Shown: positions 54,749 through 64,000 of the stretch, piece after piece
How positions within the stretch are numbered: position 1 is the first letter of the stretch
How the letters are laid out: every line of letters begins with the position of its first letter
NCBI GenBank assembly: GCA_032622095.1
Contig: CP136064.1
Coordinates: 251,228,484 to 251,292,483, forward strand
Origin: Siphonodentalium dalli
Taxonomy: Eukaryota; Mollusca; Scaphopoda; Gadilida; Siphonodentaliidae
Length of the DNA: 64,000 bases
Direction of reading: 5' to 3'
Program-made: the position numbers and the translations under genes
The notes under the pieces: model-generated
Told to the model about the DNA's origin: nothing
Databases searched by the model: none
Seen by the model: the letters and a program-made list of their open reading frames with translations, nothing else

Positions 54749-54894
54749 TTAATGGCATGATATACATGAGCATCTACAGGCTTTATTTGATAAATAGAAT
54801 AATATCTATGGTATATTAAGGTATATGATTGAGATATATCTCTTGGTCTTGAGTTTGATATTTAGACTGTTGCCCACCATGCAGTATCCCTTAA

Positions 54895-55276
54895 CCCTTT
54901 ACCCAACAGAACGGCCCTGTGCCAATACATTCTCTTATATATGCGAGTCGACCATAGGTCGCCTCGCATATATAAGAGAATGCATTGGCTTAACACATTA
55001 AAAATTTTAAAATTGTTAAAGAATGTAAGAAAAAATGTTAAAAAAAGATTTTTTTTAGGCCAATGCATTCTCTTATATATGCGAGGCGACCTATGGTCGA
55101 CTCGCATATATAAGAGAATGCATTGGCACAGGGCATAACTGTAACCATCACAATGTGGTCAATGAGCCGGTTCCAATGATATCCATATTTGTATGGTTTT
55201 ATTGAGACAGACCCAAGATAATTTAGGCTGTTGCAGCTTTATTTGGCCGTTTTTGGCCGGTTTGTTGGGTAAAGGG
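54895..55276 (-). mobile_element. Family B MITE, copy 13 (inverted)
   Basis: TTAA at 54891-54894 and 55277-55280. Normal-length spacer and inverted orientation, so it is not part of the tandem duplication. It has the short CAACAGAACGG end first. Confidence 0.88.
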
Positions 55277-55419
55277 TTAAACTCTAAATGAGAAAGAACA
55301 AGCAGTCGCTGATGGCGGTATCTCACACCCAATGGGCTAAGTTGGGGATGGCCATTTTCAAAATATGATAAAAAGTAATTGAAATCAGTTGATATTTGTT
55401 TGAAATTGGTTAATATTAT

Positions 55420-55910
55420 TTTAGTTTGATTAAAATCAAAGGGCCAAACTCCGGTAAATATGTACGGACAGCTAGGCCTAGTTTGTGAACTCGTTTCAGA
55501 TACAGTAATGCTCAAAGTATGTGACCCTTTAACCACAACATAATTATGGGTAATTTTTCAGGATTTAGTCGGAAATATGGCCATATTTCCGACTAAATCC
55601 TGAAAAATTACCCATAATTATGTTGTGGTTAAAGGGTCACATACTTTGAGCATTACTGTACTCCATTTGTGAACTCACCAACCAAAAATCTTTGAAATCT
55701 GTTGATAATTGTTCAAAATAACCCCCGGACAACTTTTTCATGGGTGAAATCAATCAAAGGGTCGTAACTGTGGTGAAAATGTCCAGCCAGGGCTACTTAT
55801 CGAATATGTTTCAGATATTCCCCTTGTTAACTCATATACCAAAATCTTTGAAATCCGTTGATAATTGTTCAAACTAATCCCCAGACAACTTTTTGGGATG
55901 ACTAGACAGA
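55420..55910. repeat. Family I repeat split by a family A palindrome
   Basis: AAAGGGCCAAACTCCGGTAA with GTTTGTGAACTCGTTTCAGA before 55500. CAAAGGGTCGTAACTGTGG and CATATACCAAAATCTTTGAA after 55660. Ends GACTAGACAGACGGGTGGAC. Confidence 0.55.
55503..55658. mobile_element. Family A variant: perfect 156-bp palindrome
   Basis: TA flanks. CAGTAATGCTCAAAGTATGT runs to GTCGGAAATATGG and is then mirrored base for base back to ACATACTTTGAGCATTACTG. I find no mismatch between the 78-nt arms and no loop. The text differs from other copies (ACAACATAATTATGGG; GTGACCCTTTAACC). Confidence 0.93.
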
Positions 55911-56181
55911 CGGGTGGACCCATTCCTATCTTTAAATAATTTTGTTTAAATACCCATTATTGTTGGATAATCGAACATTTCAAATTTTACAGTTCACAAT
56001 TCAGTTGTACTGGTTAAATGTTATAAGATCATTTAATATGTCCACTCCTCAAAGAAATGTTATAATCACATATAATAGTATGCACAGGCAAAATTCTCAG
56101 GTGACACTGGGTGACAGGTAAGAAATAATTCTACCTGTCCCCTGTGCCGAGCATACATTTCAAAACATTTTGAGCCCTGAA

Positions 56182-56435
56182 CAAGCATTGAAATAGGGTG
56201 TCTGTCATTTGCAGAATGAGGTCCCCAGAGGGTGAATTTAGTGATGCTACCCTGCATGGCGGGCTAGCATCACCAAATCCACCCTCTGGGGACCTCATTC
56301 TGCTTACACCTCAGCAGAATGAGGTTCCCATAGGGTGAATTTGGTGATGCTAGCCCACTATGCGGGGTAGCATCACTAAATTCATCCTCTGGGGACCTCA
56401 TTCTGCAAATGACAGACACGCTATTTCAAGGCTTG
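56182..56435. mobile_element. Family E hAT-like MITE, copy 13
   Basis: Ends CAAGCATTGAAATAGGGTG and CTATTTCAAGGCTTG. Two palindromes joined by CTTACACCTCAGCAG, nearly identical in layout to copy 2 at 6190. TSD not readable. Confidence 0.82.
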
Positions 56436-56763
56436 TGAATATATCTAAGGCACACAAACAGTATCCGAGCCTATCCTGGATCTCTAAACATTCCGTTTGA
56501 CTTCCCAAGTGGGTCACACCTCAAAATACAATTTATTATTGAGATATGAATTGTAACACTTTGAAAGGAATAAGAATGCCATTCATGGGTGTATTATCTT
56601 AGTATATCTTCACAAACTTGAGTGATAATCGAAATGCTCATCCATTGTAATTTTTTTATTGGTCTCCGTAGGGTGCCAATTTAACTGAAAACTCCCAACA
56701 TGTCTACTGACAAGCTGCGGGTAGATGGAAAATAACCAGTACCGGGTATATCATATCCATATA

Positions 56764-56828
56764 CAGTAATGCCTAAGTAATCGACTCCTTAACCACAGCA
56801 GAATTATGGGTAACTAGAGCATTACATG
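56764..56828. mobile_element. Family A remnant, copy 13
   Basis: CAGTAATGCCTAAGTAATCG to GAATTATGGGTAAC, then directly a short right end GAGCATTACATG. Most of both arms deleted. Confidence 0.65.
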
Positions 56829-56849
56829 TAATTGATAAACAGTAGAAAT

Positions 56850-57390
56850 AACAAATTTAAACACGAACTGGCACAAATGAACCAGATTAAGCTCTAGAAT
56901 CTACTGGTCACCCAGAAACAGTGACCCGTCAGTGACAGGTGAACATTTCGAGCCATGGGGTGATCTCGTCCAACTCTTAAGACATTTTCAGTCATCTGAT
57001 TGATAATCTATCTATAAGCCAAGTGTTTGTGTGTGTGAGTCTGTCTGTAACTCTGTCACAATTTTGGTGCATTTAAAATTATATGACCCTCATGTCTGAT
57101 GCTCCCAAATTTTGACCATGACGATGTCCGGTTGCACATCTTAGAATACGACTCACAAAATTGCAGGCCGATCGGTTAAAGAGGGCCTGAGATATAGCAT
57201 GCTTTTTAAGGGTCATAAAAGTGATATTTTACCTGTAACCATAGTGCAGTGTACTACGATAAATTTAGAGTTATACCATTTGGATCAGGGGGACACAATT
57301 AATTGCCCGTATCGATAGCAATGCCATCATTGTAATCCATCATATAATCATATTTGATGGGCAATCCATTGTCATAGATAATCACTCAAA
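56850..57390. other. Stretch without recognised gene
   Basis: AT-rich DNA with a short GTGTTTGTGTGTGTGAGTCT segment (57024). No frame or family assigned. Confidence 0.45.
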
Positions 57391-57394
57391 ATGA

Positions 57395-57765
57395 CATGTC
57401 CTCTTGAGGGTCTGGGAATCTCATTCTGCTTAGGCCACATCTCTTCTGGGAAGTATCTTATAACCTCAAATTAATATTGTTTTAGGTACCTTTTCCCTTC
57501 TGTTCAGTTTTTATATCTCCTAATTTGCAGAAGATAAAATGCATAATCGAGGTGACAAATCACTAATGGGTGAACATCACCAACTTCCAACTGGAGAACT
57601 TCAATCTGATCCTAGGTCTCCCATAGCAGTTGAGGCCTAAGTATAATTAGGTTCCCACTTCCCAGAAGGTGAATTTGGTGGCTTGCTATGCCAGGTAGCA
57701 TCACACTAAATTTACCCTCTGGGGACCTCATTCTGCAAATGGCAGGCACACAAAACTCAGGCTTA
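57395..57765. mobile_element. Family E hAT-like MITE, copy 14, left palindrome lost
   Basis: It starts near CTGGGAATCTCATTCTGCTT, keeps the inner section (TAATTTGCAGAAGATAAAAT) and the second palindrome, and ends CACACAAAACTCAGGCTTA. Confidence 0.7.
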
Positions 57766-57769
57766 CATG

Positions 57770-58700
57770 GGAGTTTATGAATTGTTTATATGGTTTCCAA
57801 CATGGATATAAAACATGTGAAAAAAGATGCTTTGGCTCTTTGAGCAAGATTTTGTTAACTATATATGCACATATAAATTGAAATTAAATTCCATCAGTGT
57901 TTCACACCATTCGCACCAATAGTCCTGTAGTCATTCACTATAATATTTTATCGTTTCCCTCATCCCTATTAAACTGCTGCAACAGTCTACAGGTATAATA
58001 CATCAACAACCATAATATATCAAACATAATACAAAGCTCAGTGGCTATGCATAATGCATCATGTACATTCATTCGGACACAAAAACATTCATACGCTAAT
58101 AGATTATGTGAACAGTTAATTACACTCTGCAGCGTAAAACTTCATTCAACGAATGCCATACTTAAAGCATGGGGTGAAAAGCTGCGTGTAAAAAATCTGA
58201 GCCACGAGTTTAACCACGTTGCTACTACCAGTGATGCAATGGTACCCATTGACCTACTATAGAGGTAAACAGATCAGACAGATCGGGAATTTTCCACAAC
58301 ATATGGTGAGGAAATCAATTCTATTTCTGTAAAGCTGGAAGGGAGGAGATCAATACTGTTGAGAGCCAATCAATTTACTATGTGGCCTGAGATGGCAGAT
58401 CGATTTCCAGCCAGTATAATTTTGGCCAACGTTAATTAATGACACTGATTAGCAAACATACCATATTACTAGTACCACAACAAGTGACTCAAGAGTCGGG
58501 TTTGAAAAAATAAATAAATAAATCAGAGACATAACGAAGTTGAACTTTAAAGTGGACATAAGTTATTTCAACCATTATATAATACGTTTGTAATAATATA
58601 ATATGTAGTTGGAAAGAGTGAATATAAAGATATACCCACTGAGAGAATAATCCACTGATGAAAATAAAAATAAAAAATATGGCTCAAAACAAACGCGTTA
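57770..58700. other. Stretch without recognised gene
   Basis: A 73-codon plus-strand frame (58041-58262) has no recognisable features. The rest is AT-rich unique-looking sequence. Confidence 0.45.
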
Positions 58701-58706
58701 CTTTAA

Positions 58707-59058
58707 AGACATGTTATGAACTTGTTCTGGTGCGTGAATCTGAGAAGTTAGTACTCAGGCGATATGCCAACTAGGGGAATGTACCATTCTACTAACATCG
58801 CTAAATCGACCATAACCATACCACTCCACTGCAAACATCGTCTGAACTATGCACTTTTGTCAATATTTACATCTCGATTCAGGATGCAACTATCGGAGAT
58901 GAACTAACGCAATGATTTTGCCAACGAGAGTCATTGAATTTAATTAATTTATAAGAATGACTTCGTCAATTTGGATTAATATTCGTAAAAGTCACTACAT
59001 TAAGCAAGCTTAATCTACATTTATATCTGATCATCCTACCAGAATGTTTCACATCACT
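58707..59058 (-). mobile_element. Family K element (TTAA target), copy 2
   Basis: TTAA at 58703-58706 and 59059-59062. Ends AGACATGTTATGAACTTG and TTTCACATCACT. It is the inverted, diverged counterpart of the copy at 9877-10257, including GAATGTACCATTCTACTAAC versus GTTAGTAGAATGCTACATTC. Confidence 0.7.
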
Positions 59059-59064
59059 TTAAAC

Positions 59065-61590
59065 GGACATAGCTCATTTGAAGCTAAAAAAAATATAATG
59101 TAAATACCTGGTAGCAGTGACAATTTAGTGACATACTTCTCTGTGGACATTATTAAAGTCTGTATAATAGTACATTAACTATATTTAATGCATTTATCTC
59201 CCGAACTGAACCAGGATATAAGAAAAGGGAGCTTAATTTCATACTTCAAACTGCCACGGTGCTTAAATTTTGATTCAAATACTTCATGATAATTGCATGT
59301 CTAAATGAACTTTTTTTGGAGCTTAATTGTCACCTTGTTTTTTTTTTCTTGATTCAGCTTTTAGAACACAAATTTTATCAGCAAAGAGACATTTATGCTC
59401 TTAGAATACTTTATGCCCTGCATATTATGTTTACTGGTAGCTGAGCCCAAAAAATCTAAATATTCATTAAAGTTCTCACCCAATGCCCACAGGCAATAGA
59501 CTGGAATGAATAGATGTCTGCATGTACTGTATAGACAAGTTTAAATAAACTTTTCAGAGAGAAGAAATGAATGAATGAGTCAGAATTACATTATAGGTTA
59601 CGATATTACTATGAGGTAAAAATAGATTGTTTGTTATTGGAAAAACTTATGTTAATTAAGGAGTGTGTAGCAATAAGATATGCAGGGAATTAGTGCTAAT
59701 GGATCCTTCACAAATGGATAGAGAACTATTGAGGCAGTCCACACCCACGTGTGTCTGTTATTGTTATTACGAGTCTCATCGACCTTCACCGTCTGGTACG
59801 AAGGTGTGTTCTAGTCAACCAATGAGATCGCAGACATTTCATCATGGAACCAATGTTCTCTCATTTACGTCAATGGCCTCCTGTACACTATATACCCTTG
59901 AAAAAATCCACATCAAAGAACAATATATTATTTGGTTGAAATAAATTGGTTGGCAAACCAATAGCAAATCAAAGGAACGCCTGCCAAAGCTTATTATCAA
60001 ATAATCCTTGAATTCTTATTTAGGGGTCGAAATGTCTCATCATATTTATGTGTTCTACACAGAGAACAGTATACTGTTGTCAGAAATATGGGTGCATTCC
60101 ATAGTCTATATCTGTACAGCCTTTATCTGTACTGGAATGTCAACTTCAAGGGAAAAATGATGCAAGAATATTGTTTGAAAGATGTGAATATATATTATTT
60201 TAGAATTGGGTAACTGGGCCATGATAAAGGTATGTCAATGTAAATAAATACTTCACATACCAGTACCTCACAATGTTCCCATGACCAGTCTAAAATATAT
60301 CCACCTGGATGAAATCTGGTAAATAATGGTAGTTGGTATTTGGGATATGTGACATATAAACATATGACCCCCACCAAAGTATATGACTGATATGACAAGC
60401 AATAAGTGAACATACATGTATGCAATACTATATTTGCGTCCATGATTTGCTTTTGGCATACTTTAACTGTGGCAGACTCTGGATAGCTAAAGATCTGTTA
60501 GAGGCAACCCAAAATACCATATGTTGGAAATTTCAAGCAATAACTTTCAAGCTGCTAAAGTTTGAAAATGTCCCGAAAAACTCATTTTTTTGGTTTGAAT
60601 TTCATAAATATTTTGTAATTTTCAAGTAAAAGATACATGTACAACCATGTACCAGTAATTTGTACAATTAAGGTCGAAAATCAATTAACATTCTTCTCAG
60701 CAAATGGATAAGAATTCCTGGAATTTTAAGGAACTCTCACTATATTATGTGTACTTAGAACAATCAAACTCAAAAAGATAATTTATATAAATTTCACGTT
60801 GAAATTTGGAGGTGTTCAACCCCCCCCCCCCCCCCCCCCCCAAAAGACCACCTTGCTATCACTAATTATTCCACGATGATGCAGCTTAATTAATGTGTGC
60901 AAATACGTAGTAACTCTCCACATAAGTCTATTAACAACATACATTAATAAATTACATTTACAGTACATGTACATGTATCTTAACAAGGATTGTTCCTGGT
61001 AGCATCAGGGGTCCCAACAGGGCTAACCAACATACTGTGACAGGCCCATTCTCTAATGCTTGAAAAAAAAAGATTTTTATCAATTTCTAGTCTGAACTTT
61101 AATGTTTCTCAATTTACCAAAATAACAAATTTCCTACATTTGATTTTATCTTTGAACCGTTAGGCTGATTTTATTTGACCTGATGTAAAGAAAATGTTAT
61201 TATAACCTGAGATGGTTTCTTGATATATCGCATCAATCTCTCTGGCTCATTTTTGGAATACAATATTTACCATAATAAAGTGACATTCCTCGTCGGATGA
61301 ATGCCGAATAATAGTTGATATAGAGAGGTGAATGCGTATGTGTTAAGAAAATATTAAATAACACCCTAGATTTCGTATGAAATTTGCTATAGTTTTGAAT
61401 TTTCACACATTTTTTTCTGAAGTGTAGTGTCCAAAACTTTAAAGTATCAAGAGGTATGAGACAAATTTCATCAAATTTGGTCATTTGGACTAAGAAATGA
61501 TCTAAATTTGACGCTATAAAAGCAGTGTTTCAGTCTTATTGTAGAATCCTTATGAATAACGGTTAATTTGGACAAGTATCAGTCGGTAAC
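59065..61590. other. Long AT-rich stretch without recognised gene
   Basis: No transposon family of this window, exon-like frame or RNA gene was recognised. A plus-strand frame at 59663-59944 (93 codons) shows no domain. A C-run of 22 lies at 60820-60841. Confidence 0.45.
60820..60841 (+). repeat. Poly-C run of 22
   Basis: Uninterrupted C run; G-rich on the minus strand. Assembly length may be inexact. Confidence 0.9.
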
Positions 61591-61591
61591 A

Positions 61592-61665
61592 AGCCTGAGT
61601 TTAGTGTGCCTGTCATTTGTAGAATGAGGTTCCCAGAGGGTGAATTTAGTGATGCTATCCACACA
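61592..61665. mobile_element. Family E left-end fragment
   Basis: CAAGCCTGAGTTTAGTGTGC, GTAGAATGAGGTTCCCAGAG and GATGCTATCC, then unrelated text. Confidence 0.65.
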
Positions 61666-61734
61666 GACACCCTTGTTTGTATTACATACGTTGTGGGGAC
61701 ATTTCTTTAGAAATTCAAACAATACCGTAGTTGT

Positions 61735-61802
61735 GAGGACTCCCGTTATTTAGTAAATATATCCAAACTCGGAGGGTACCTTTAACTAAATAACGGGAAT
61801 GT
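61735..61802. repeat. Imperfect hairpin CCCGTTATTTAGT / ACTAAATAACGGG
   Basis: Inverted 14-bp arms around TCCCGTTATTTAGTAAATAT. One arm also occurs near 21341 (TTTACTAAATAACGGG), so this is a dispersed short repeat. Confidence 0.5.
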
Positions 61803-61859
61803 TTGTAACGCATGCGTAGTATCATTTCTGCCAAAAAATAGAAATTTTCGTCGCCTTAA

Positions 61860-62031
61860 CCCTTTGAGTGCCAGGTCCAATTTTTGTATCGACCCATATA
61901 CCCTGTGCCAATGCATTCTCTTATATATGCGAGTCGACCATAGGTCGCCTCGCATATATAAGAGAATGCATTGGCCTAACCCAAAAAAAATAAATTTTAG
62001 GGCACTCTACAGACCCCTGGCACTAAAAGGG
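61860..62031. mobile_element. TTAA element with CCCTTTGAGTGCCAGG ends and one shared hairpin
   Basis: TTAA at 61856-61859 and 62032-62035. Ends CCCTTTGAGTGCCAGGTCC and CCCTGGCACTAAAAGGG are inverted. The core holds a single 69-nt hairpin with CCCTGTG on its left and CCTAACCC on its right, the same module as in family B and element L. 172 bp in all. Confidence 0.85.
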
Positions 62032-62749
62032 TTAAGGAAAAAAATTGTTAACATTGTGAGGACATTGTTTTACTATATGACAGAGTTGGGTTTACACACT
62101 CAGCATAATAAGCACATAATAAGAAAGTCTAGAGGTGGGCTGTCCCAATGAAACTACTAGTATATAAGTCAAGACGCCTGACGGATGGACAATCTGATTC
62201 CAGTGTACACCCCCCACCCACAACCCTTAATATTGTCTGCAAGATTTCTTCTCATACAATTCTTGTGAGACATGAATGTGACCTGAAGATATGAAATGAC
62301 ACAGGATACATTGTTGGTAACGCACTCATTTGGCATCATAACATTGGTTTTGAATACAATGGATATACCAGAGTTCATCGCCCCACTAATTTTAGTATAT
62401 ATAGTATGTACGTGACTGCATACGCATTACTGCATCCTATGAAGCATATGCACGCCTGGTACAAAGGTACCATTCTTTTATCAAGTGCTGTCTGGGAATG
62501 TCTATTTGTACACTCTATCTGGTACACTTTAAACGTTTCGCAACCACACACCAACTTGTTACTTTAACCCAATCACATGTCTGACAGTGATGTCATATTA
62601 ATGTTTCTTAAGAGCATGAGGAAAACTATTATAGGAGACCATTAGAATTTAAATACCGGTAAGGGAAGATTCTCATCCAAATTTGTCTTCAATTGGGGCG
62701 GTTGGGCGATATTTATTTTTTTATTTTATTCTTGCTAACATATAACACA

Positions 62750-62965
62750 CAGTAATGCCCTCAATAATTGACTCCTTAAACCACAGCAGAATTATGGGTA
62801 ATTTTTCAGGATTTAGTTGGAAATATGGCTTGTTGCCATTCATCGGATAGCTCTCACACTAAAAGCTTTCCGATGAATGGCAACAAGCCATATTTCCGAC
62901 TTAATCCTGAAAAATTACCCATAATTCTGCTATGGTTATGAAGTCAATTATTGAGGGCATTACTG
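62750..62965. mobile_element. Family A foldback MITE, copy 14 (both arms)
   Basis: CAGTAATGCCCTCAATAATT to GGATAGCTCTCAC, and AAAGCTTTCCGATGAATGGC to GAGGGCATTACTG with TA on the right. Arms nearly perfect. Confidence 0.9.
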
Positions 62966-63084
62966 TATGATCGGTTCTAGAAATTGAAGCAGTATTCTAC
63001 CTTTGACAATACAAGGTAATTTAAATTGCCCAATTTAATAAAAATAGAAGTCTTGATTAACGGGTCATTGTAACCCAAAGTGGA

Positions 63085-63200
63085 GTTACATGTATCATCA
63101 AATCAGGTAATTCTAAGTTGAAAAGGGCAATGACACATGTAAAAATAATTAGACAGGACCCATATTTGAAATGGCTGTATTTTTGGCTGAGAATTTTGAG
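63085..63200. repeat. Family I fragment
   Basis: TCTAAGTTGAAAAGGGCAAT, CATGTAAAAATAATTAGACA and GGCTGTATTTTTGGCTGAGA match the unit body at 8281-8390. Confidence 0.5.
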
Positions 63201-63678
63201 AAACAGATTCTCACAATAATTATTGCCGAATATTGCTCAACCAAAGTCCCAAAATTCTATATTTAAAAATATTAGTTCAATGAGTTTCCCATTAAAAGTA
63301 GTTACTAATAATACATGTACACTGTAATATTAACAGTTGTGCTTGAATATGACAGTTTCTGTAGCCCTTCTGATAACCAATTTTTAAATTTGGAGGCCTG
63401 AAACGGGTGTATACATACTAGTAATTCAGTTGACATTCTCACTGAAAGTGATTTTTATATCCCCCCCCCTTCCCAATTACATAAATTATGATACATGTAC
63501 ATGTAGCATAATAGCTTTTACATATGGTAGTTTGAAAACAGGCCATGTGAATTGAAACCATCAAAATAAAAAGAAATATACTAAGAGAGTACACATGTGG
63601 TACAATTTATCCGATATTCAGAATTACAGGTGTAACAGAACGAGAGAGAGAGAAGTGCGAGAGTTGCACAGAAAGTTG

Positions 63679-63760
63679 GCAGTACCCAGAATCCTTGAAG
63701 CAGGTCACCCATCCAAGGACTAACCAAGCTCGACATTGCTTAATTTCGGTGATCACACAA
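63679..63760 (-). ncRNA. 5S rRNA-derived sequence (pseudogene or SINE head)
   Basis: On the minus strand: GATCACCGAAATTAAGCAAT, GTCGAGCTTGGTTAGTCCTT, GGATGGGTGACCTGCTTC and GGGTACTGCC. This follows the 3' two thirds of eukaryotic 5S rRNA, including the internal control region (AAGC..NGTCG.GC and CTTGGATGGG.GACC). The 5' third is not recognisable and no T-run terminator follows. A 5S-derived SINE or a stray 5S pseudogene is more likely than a working gene. Confidence 0.6.
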
Positions 63761-64000
63761 AGCATCTTTTCGGTGATCACACAAAGCGTCTAACGACTGG
63801 GACTAATATATCTAGACCCCTTGAACAGAGACATCATTGGCCTTCTATATTTACACTGCGACAGCTACACTGGCAGGAAAATGTTGAAAATTGTGGGTTT
63901 TTTTGACAGAATTCAACACATTCTCCAACAAAATCCACATGGGCACCTGTGGGCACACCTTAAAATTTAATGTCCTGCTGGTAACATGAGTCAGCAACAA

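Overview
The window looks like nuclear DNA of an animal. It is AT-rich and intron-rich, almost non-coding, and crowded with short DNA transposons. The repeat style fits a marine invertebrate, and I lean towards a mollusc such as a bivalve. The pointers are dispersed 'GGCCATAACTC' repeats ending in GACAGACGGACGG-like tails and many foldback MITEs. That assignment is an impression, not a proof.

One host gene can be supported. It is a facilitated sugar transporter of the SLC2A/GLUT family on the minus strand. Ten exons can be placed (628-703, 2045-2164, 3918-4028, 6473-6660, 9201-9338, 10845-10985, 13283-13407, 30352-30515, 36617-36724, and a tentative start exon 41321-41341). Every junction is GT-AG and the phases join without a break into 397 codons, covering TM1 to the start of TM10. 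The remaining 3' exons lie beyond base 1. The longest intron (13408-30351) is about 17 kb. The TM7 'QLS' motif of glucose-selective GLUTs is replaced by LGV.

Most of the rest is transposon sequence whose boundaries can be read from target-site duplications (TSDs). Family A is a foldback MITE with TA TSD and CAGTAATGCCC ends. Families B, C, H and single elements at 39949 and 61860 have TTAA TSD and CCCTTT-like ends (piggyBac-like). Families G, J, K and the element at 11806 have TTAA TSD and AG-starting ends. Family E is a hAT-like palindrome with 8-bp TSD. Further hAT-like elements lie at 6936, 13754, 25150, 28034 and 52015. PIF/Harbinger elements lie at 21836 and 31201. A 3.5-kb element at 16744 is built on repeated ACTTAAGT palindromes. 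Broken transposase pieces survive: a Harbinger nuclease N-terminus, a BED finger in a hAT element, and a THAP start. Several elements are nested two or three deep, so their order of insertion can be read.

The most unusual pattern is a 69-nt near-perfect hairpin with its flanks (CCCTGTG...CCTAA). It recurs inside MITE families whose terminal repeats and target sites are unrelated. From about 41.5 kb to the right end no host gene was recognised. That part holds repeats, simple sequence, a 5S rRNA-derived fragment at 63.7 kb and AT-rich DNA without a recognisable signal.
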